NCBI GenBank assembly: GCA_011772595.1
Contig: WVZH01000206.1
Span: 12,002 to 18,979 of the forward strand
From: Anaerolineales bacterium
Lineage (GTDB): Bacteria; Chloroflexota; Anaerolineae; Anaerolineales; E44-bin32
DNA length: 6,978 nucleotides
Direction of reading: 5' to 3'
Position numbers and translations under genes: made by a program. Below, in pieces: positions 5,162-6,978 of this stretch; the stretch's first letter is position 1, and each line of letters begins with the position of its first letter. Below the pieces are notes generated by a model. That model worked only from the letters and a program-made list of their open reading frames with translations, was not told the origin of the DNA and did no database searches.

Positions 5162-5325
5162 TCCATCTACCAGTGCATGCACCTCAGGTACAGTCAGGAC
5201 AGGCTGCCTGCCCCTAGGACTAACTGGCGTCAGCCAGGACAGGCCGACGAACATGACCGGGGCTTGTCCCGCATTCTTTGCGGGGAGCATCCGGAGTTCG
5301 TACCACTATCAATCCCAGCATCCCC
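5162..5325. repeat. Repeat family II, right copy flanking the methyltransferase gene
   Basis: It begins TCCATCTACC and aligns with 4301-4464, sharing TGCACCT, AGCCAGGACAG/AGCAGGACAG, TGTCCCGC, TTCGTACCACT and CAATCCCAGC. It has its own substructure: CAGGACAGGC occurs twice, 40 bases apart (5195-5204, 5235-5244), and CCCGCA/TGCGGG (5268-5273, 5279-5284) make a tight hairpin with a five-base loop. The left copy has lost this last hairpin. Confidence 0.6.
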
Positions 5326-5367
5326 ATCATAGCGCAGCGACTCGGAAATCACGCTGCATCCCCGGTG

Positions 5368-5422
5368 TATCCTGAGCCCTTCGACCTGGCTCAAGATAGA
5401 CACCGTCGAAGGGCTCCAGTGG
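5368..5422. repeat. Dispersed repeat family I, copy 4 (best-preserved)
   Basis: GAGCCCTTCGAC (5374-5385) and GTCGAAGGGCTC (5405-5416) form a perfect 12-bp inverted repeat with a 19-base loop. An alternative pairing joins the CCTGAGC start with GCTCAAG. The four copies share the layout TATCCTGAG, TTCGAC, CTCAGGATA, CCGTCGAAGGG, CCAGTG. It lies about 95 bases downstream of the Zn-ribbon gene stop. It could act as a terminator or RNA-stabilising hairpin, but no U-run follows. Confidence 0.7.
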
Positions 5423-5517
5423 ATGGCTAACCGCACCTCATGTCTCTCTCATGCTAGACACCCTCGATCGCTGAGAGATGATCATAACGGAGAATTCGAG
5501 GAACCAAAGCATGAAAG

Positions 5518-5760
5518 CTAATCATGGAAAATTATGTCAAGCAAATCCCCAAGATCATCCTTCCCCTCTAAGGTCGTAAGATTATAGATCTCTGTATATC
5601 CACAATTGTTACATGAGGCAAAAGCATAACGATATGGCTGAATCTCGAACAGCCTTGATACACCTGTTCCGGACATTGCCAGTTTTTCAACGTGCGCACC
5701 ACTTTGATCGCACTTTGAACAGCGAAATGCGTCCGATAACTGCCCTTCTGTACTAGCCAT
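5518..5760 (-). CDS. Predicted nucleic-acid-binding Zn-ribbon protein (DUF2082/COG3478 type)
   Basis: This 80-residue protein binds one zinc through two CxxC knuckles: Cys14 and Cys17 (CSKC) and Cys50 and Cys53 (CNNC). Between them lies the family's conserved stretch SGTGVSRLFEIQPYRYAFAS (30-49). After the second knuckle comes GYTEIYN, and the C-terminus LGDLLDIIFHD closes in the usual way. All four ligands are present and the length is typical. The family is annotated as predicted nucleic-acid-binding from its fold; no function is established. The ATG at 5760 has an excellent GGAGG seven bases upstream. The gene starts 101 bases after the end of the 300-residue membrane protein gene and could share its transcript. 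A family I repeat lies downstream. Confidence 0.9.
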   Translation of the reverse strand: MASTEGQLSDAFRCSKCDQSGAHVEKLAMSGTGVSRLFEIQPYRYAFASCNNCGYTEIYNLTTLEGKDDLGDLLDIIFHD

Positions 5761-5861
5761 CTTATCCCTCCAAGTTTGATGGTTAATAGATGCTGCTAGA
5801 AGTGAGTCAATATGCGGAAATCAGCGATAGGTGAACAACCACCAGCTTATATATCGTTGAT

Positions 5862-6764
5862 CTATGCGGCCGCGGCCCCAATTAAATCCCGGTAGGTCAG
5901 AGTCCAAGATCCGGTGATAAACGTGCGCATGATGCCCCCGGCAACAAGCAGAAAGGGCAAGTACAGCAGGATTCCGAGAATCGTGGCGGATAGGCCAGCC
6001 AGGCTGCTTGTGTCGGTGCCCACGATCAGGCCGACGATAAACGGTAGCGCCATCAGAACGAGGGGGATGGCCAGGATCAGCCCGACGACGAACCCACCAA
6101 TTCCTAGGATCAAGCCCATCACGATTACCTGACCCAGGTTGGACCCGAAGACCTCCCACGCGCGCCGGAAGGCGGCTGCGATGTCAAGCTCTTCGACGAT
6201 AAGGGCGATCTGCGTCAACAGGGTGTAGATTGAGATGGCGATGCCCAGAGGGAACAACAAACAGATAAGCGGGATCAGGCAGATCAATCCGATTCCGAGC
6301 GTTAAGACCGTCATGAGTATCCCACCGATGATCACGGGGACGATGACCAACAGAGATGCCAGTCCGAGGATGAACTGGATCACGAGCAATTTCCAGAAGT
6401 AGCTGATGCCTAGTTGGAATGCGTTGGCCAGCGTGACCGTCCCACCAGTCTCGGCTATCTGGAAGCCAGCGATCAAACCGCTGTTGCCGATGGTGGCCAG
6501 CACCCAGAAGATGAATGCCAACAGAATAACGCCGCAGAAGATGGCGATACCAATGGCGATCCAAGTCTCTTCAGGAATGCTCTGCAGCCAGCGTTCGATC
6601 TGGGGAAACTCGCCCCCGCCGACATCGTATTCAGGGAGACGGCTGATGTTGCTTGAGCCCTGGCTACCCCCGCCGGAGCAGTTGGCTAGGATTCCCAGCA
6701 ACCAGAGTCCTTTGTGCTTCCAGGTGATCTCCCAAGCGCGCTTGAAGATTGCGGATATGTCCAT
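5862..6764 (-). CDS. Multi-pass integral membrane protein with repeated amphipathic helices
   Basis: This 300-residue protein has a short soluble N-terminus, MDISAIFKRAWEITWKHKGL, then about six or more membrane segments: roughly 20-28 (weak), 68-92, 124-150, 152-188, 212-248 and 258-288. Residues 30-50 are a Gly/Ser-rich, probably extracytoplasmic, loop. An amphipathic helix plus membrane pattern occurs three times: IFKRAWEITWKHKGLW (6-21), LANAFQLGISYFWKLL (112-127) and AFRRAWEVFGSNLGQV (199-213). This is the layout of uncharacterised bacterial membrane proteins related to the glycerophosphodiesterase membrane domain/DUF975-like group; exact family uncertain. No catalytic motif is visible. 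The ATG at 6764 has AAGGA eight bases upstream. It is visibly more G+C-rich than the left half of the window. The Zn-ribbon gene follows 101 bases downstream. Confidence 0.85.
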   Translation of the reverse strand: MDISAIFKRAWEITWKHKGLWLLGILANCSGGGSQGSSNISRLPEYDVGGGEFPQIERWLQSIPEETWIAIGIAIFCGVILLAFIFWVLATIGNSGLIAGFQIAETGGTVTLANAFQLGISYFWKLLVIQFILGLASLLVIVPVIIGGILMTVLTLGIGLICLIPLICLLFPLGIAISIYTLLTQIALIVEELDIAAAFRRAWEVFGSNLGQVIVMGLILGIGGFVVGLILAIPLVLMALPFIVGLIVGTDTSSLAGLSATILGILLYLPFLLVAGGIMRTFITGSWTLTYRDLIGAAAA

Positions 6765-6877
6765 AAGGTTGTCCTTTGTTAAGTCGGGTTTGTCTATGGA
6801 GATACTTTACACCACTTCTCAAAGATTATCGAAGAATAGGCTCTTATTCTCCTGACATCAGGCCCACTCGTAAATAG

Positions 6878-6976
6878 CTATTGCCGTACAACAGCCTCAA
6901 ACTCAGCTGCCCGACAACACGGGCGCCGTTCAACCCAATATCGCGCACCCTGACGGACAATAGACATATCCGTTCC
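6878..6976 (-). other. Open frame at the right edge, possible 3' end of a minus-strand gene
   Basis: A minus frame entering from the right edge ends with TAG at 6878-6880. From an ATG at 6967 it reads MSIVRQGARYWVERRPCCRA and then AEFEAVVRQ. A second frame (6975 down to about 6853) is also open, with a plausible composition, so the coding frame cannot be decided. The rest of 6765-6978 is the upstream region of the 300-residue membrane protein gene, with no promoter I would call; a GATAAT hexamer near 6825-6830 lacks a -35. Confidence 0.22.
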
Positions 6977-6978
6977 TA

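Larger units (their letters stand above)
5106..5517. other. Intergenic gap of 412 bases, repeat-filled
   Basis: The gap holds the right copy of repeat family II (5162-5325), a family I repeat (5368-5422) and an imperfect hairpin with arms TCTCTCA (5445-5451) and TGAGAGA (5472-5478) about 40 bases after the Zn-ribbon gene. A minus-strand frame at 5102-5290 (62 codons, MLPAKNAGQAPVMFVGLSWL at its start) is open, but it is repeat-derived for its first two thirds and lacks a ribosome-binding site. It is not called as a gene, though its ATGA overlap with the methyltransferase start is noted. Confidence 0.55.

Noticed and set aside
5820..5861. Imperfect inverted repeat ATCAGCGAT / ATCGTTGAT just after the membrane protein stop
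   Set aside because: One mismatch, a 24-base loop and no T-run on the minus strand; too weak to call a terminator.
5821..6564. Minus-strand frames of 112 and 126 codons and plus-strand frames within 5862-6764
   Set aside because: Alternative-frame shadows of the 300-residue membrane protein, explained by its G+C-rich codons.

Overview
All credible genes in this window lie on the minus strand and read right to left. They are mostly short, single and separated by large gaps, about 100 to 480 bases, instead of being packed into operons. Families recognised are a multi-pass membrane protein (5862-6764), a Zn-ribbon protein (5518-5760), a class I SAM methyltransferase (4473-5105), a dimethylargininase (3431-4222), an unrecognised 178-residue protein (2704-3240), a 51-residue membrane protein (2167-2322), the C-terminal remnant of a probable lipoprotein domain (1716-2003), a four-helix HsmA-family membrane protein (1243-1605), a lumazine-binding/NTF2-like protein (676-1059) and the broken N-terminus of a probable P-loop protein (1-198). 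No tRNA, rRNA, CRISPR, transposase or integrase was seen. The families and the short CCTGAG/CTTCGAC repeats fit an uncultured environmental bacterium, perhaps Chloroflexota. That placement rests on recalled family resemblance and is weak. The gene at 5862-6764 is visibly richer in G+C than the left half of the window.

The most notable structure is between the genes. Repeat family I is about 55 bp and able to form hairpins. It has four diverged copies (589-640, 2630-2685, 3371-3423, 5368-5422), and each lies shortly after the 3' end of a minus-strand gene. Repeat family II is about 164 bp. It has two direct copies (4301-4464 and 5162-5325) that bracket the methyltransferase gene exactly, and a shorter, more diverged relative at about 2508-2600.

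There is no evidence of a shared pathway. Dimethylargininase releases dimethylamine and citrulline from methylated arginine, and its neighbours are unrelated single functions. The region reads as a loosely packed accessory stretch with repeats, decay (frameshifted left-edge gene, truncated 1716-2003) and possible cassette-like or repeat-mediated acquisition. Classical integron attachment sites could not be shown. The small genes at 2167-2322 and possibly 2078-2167 are below usual gene-calling length but have convincing or suggestive translation signals.
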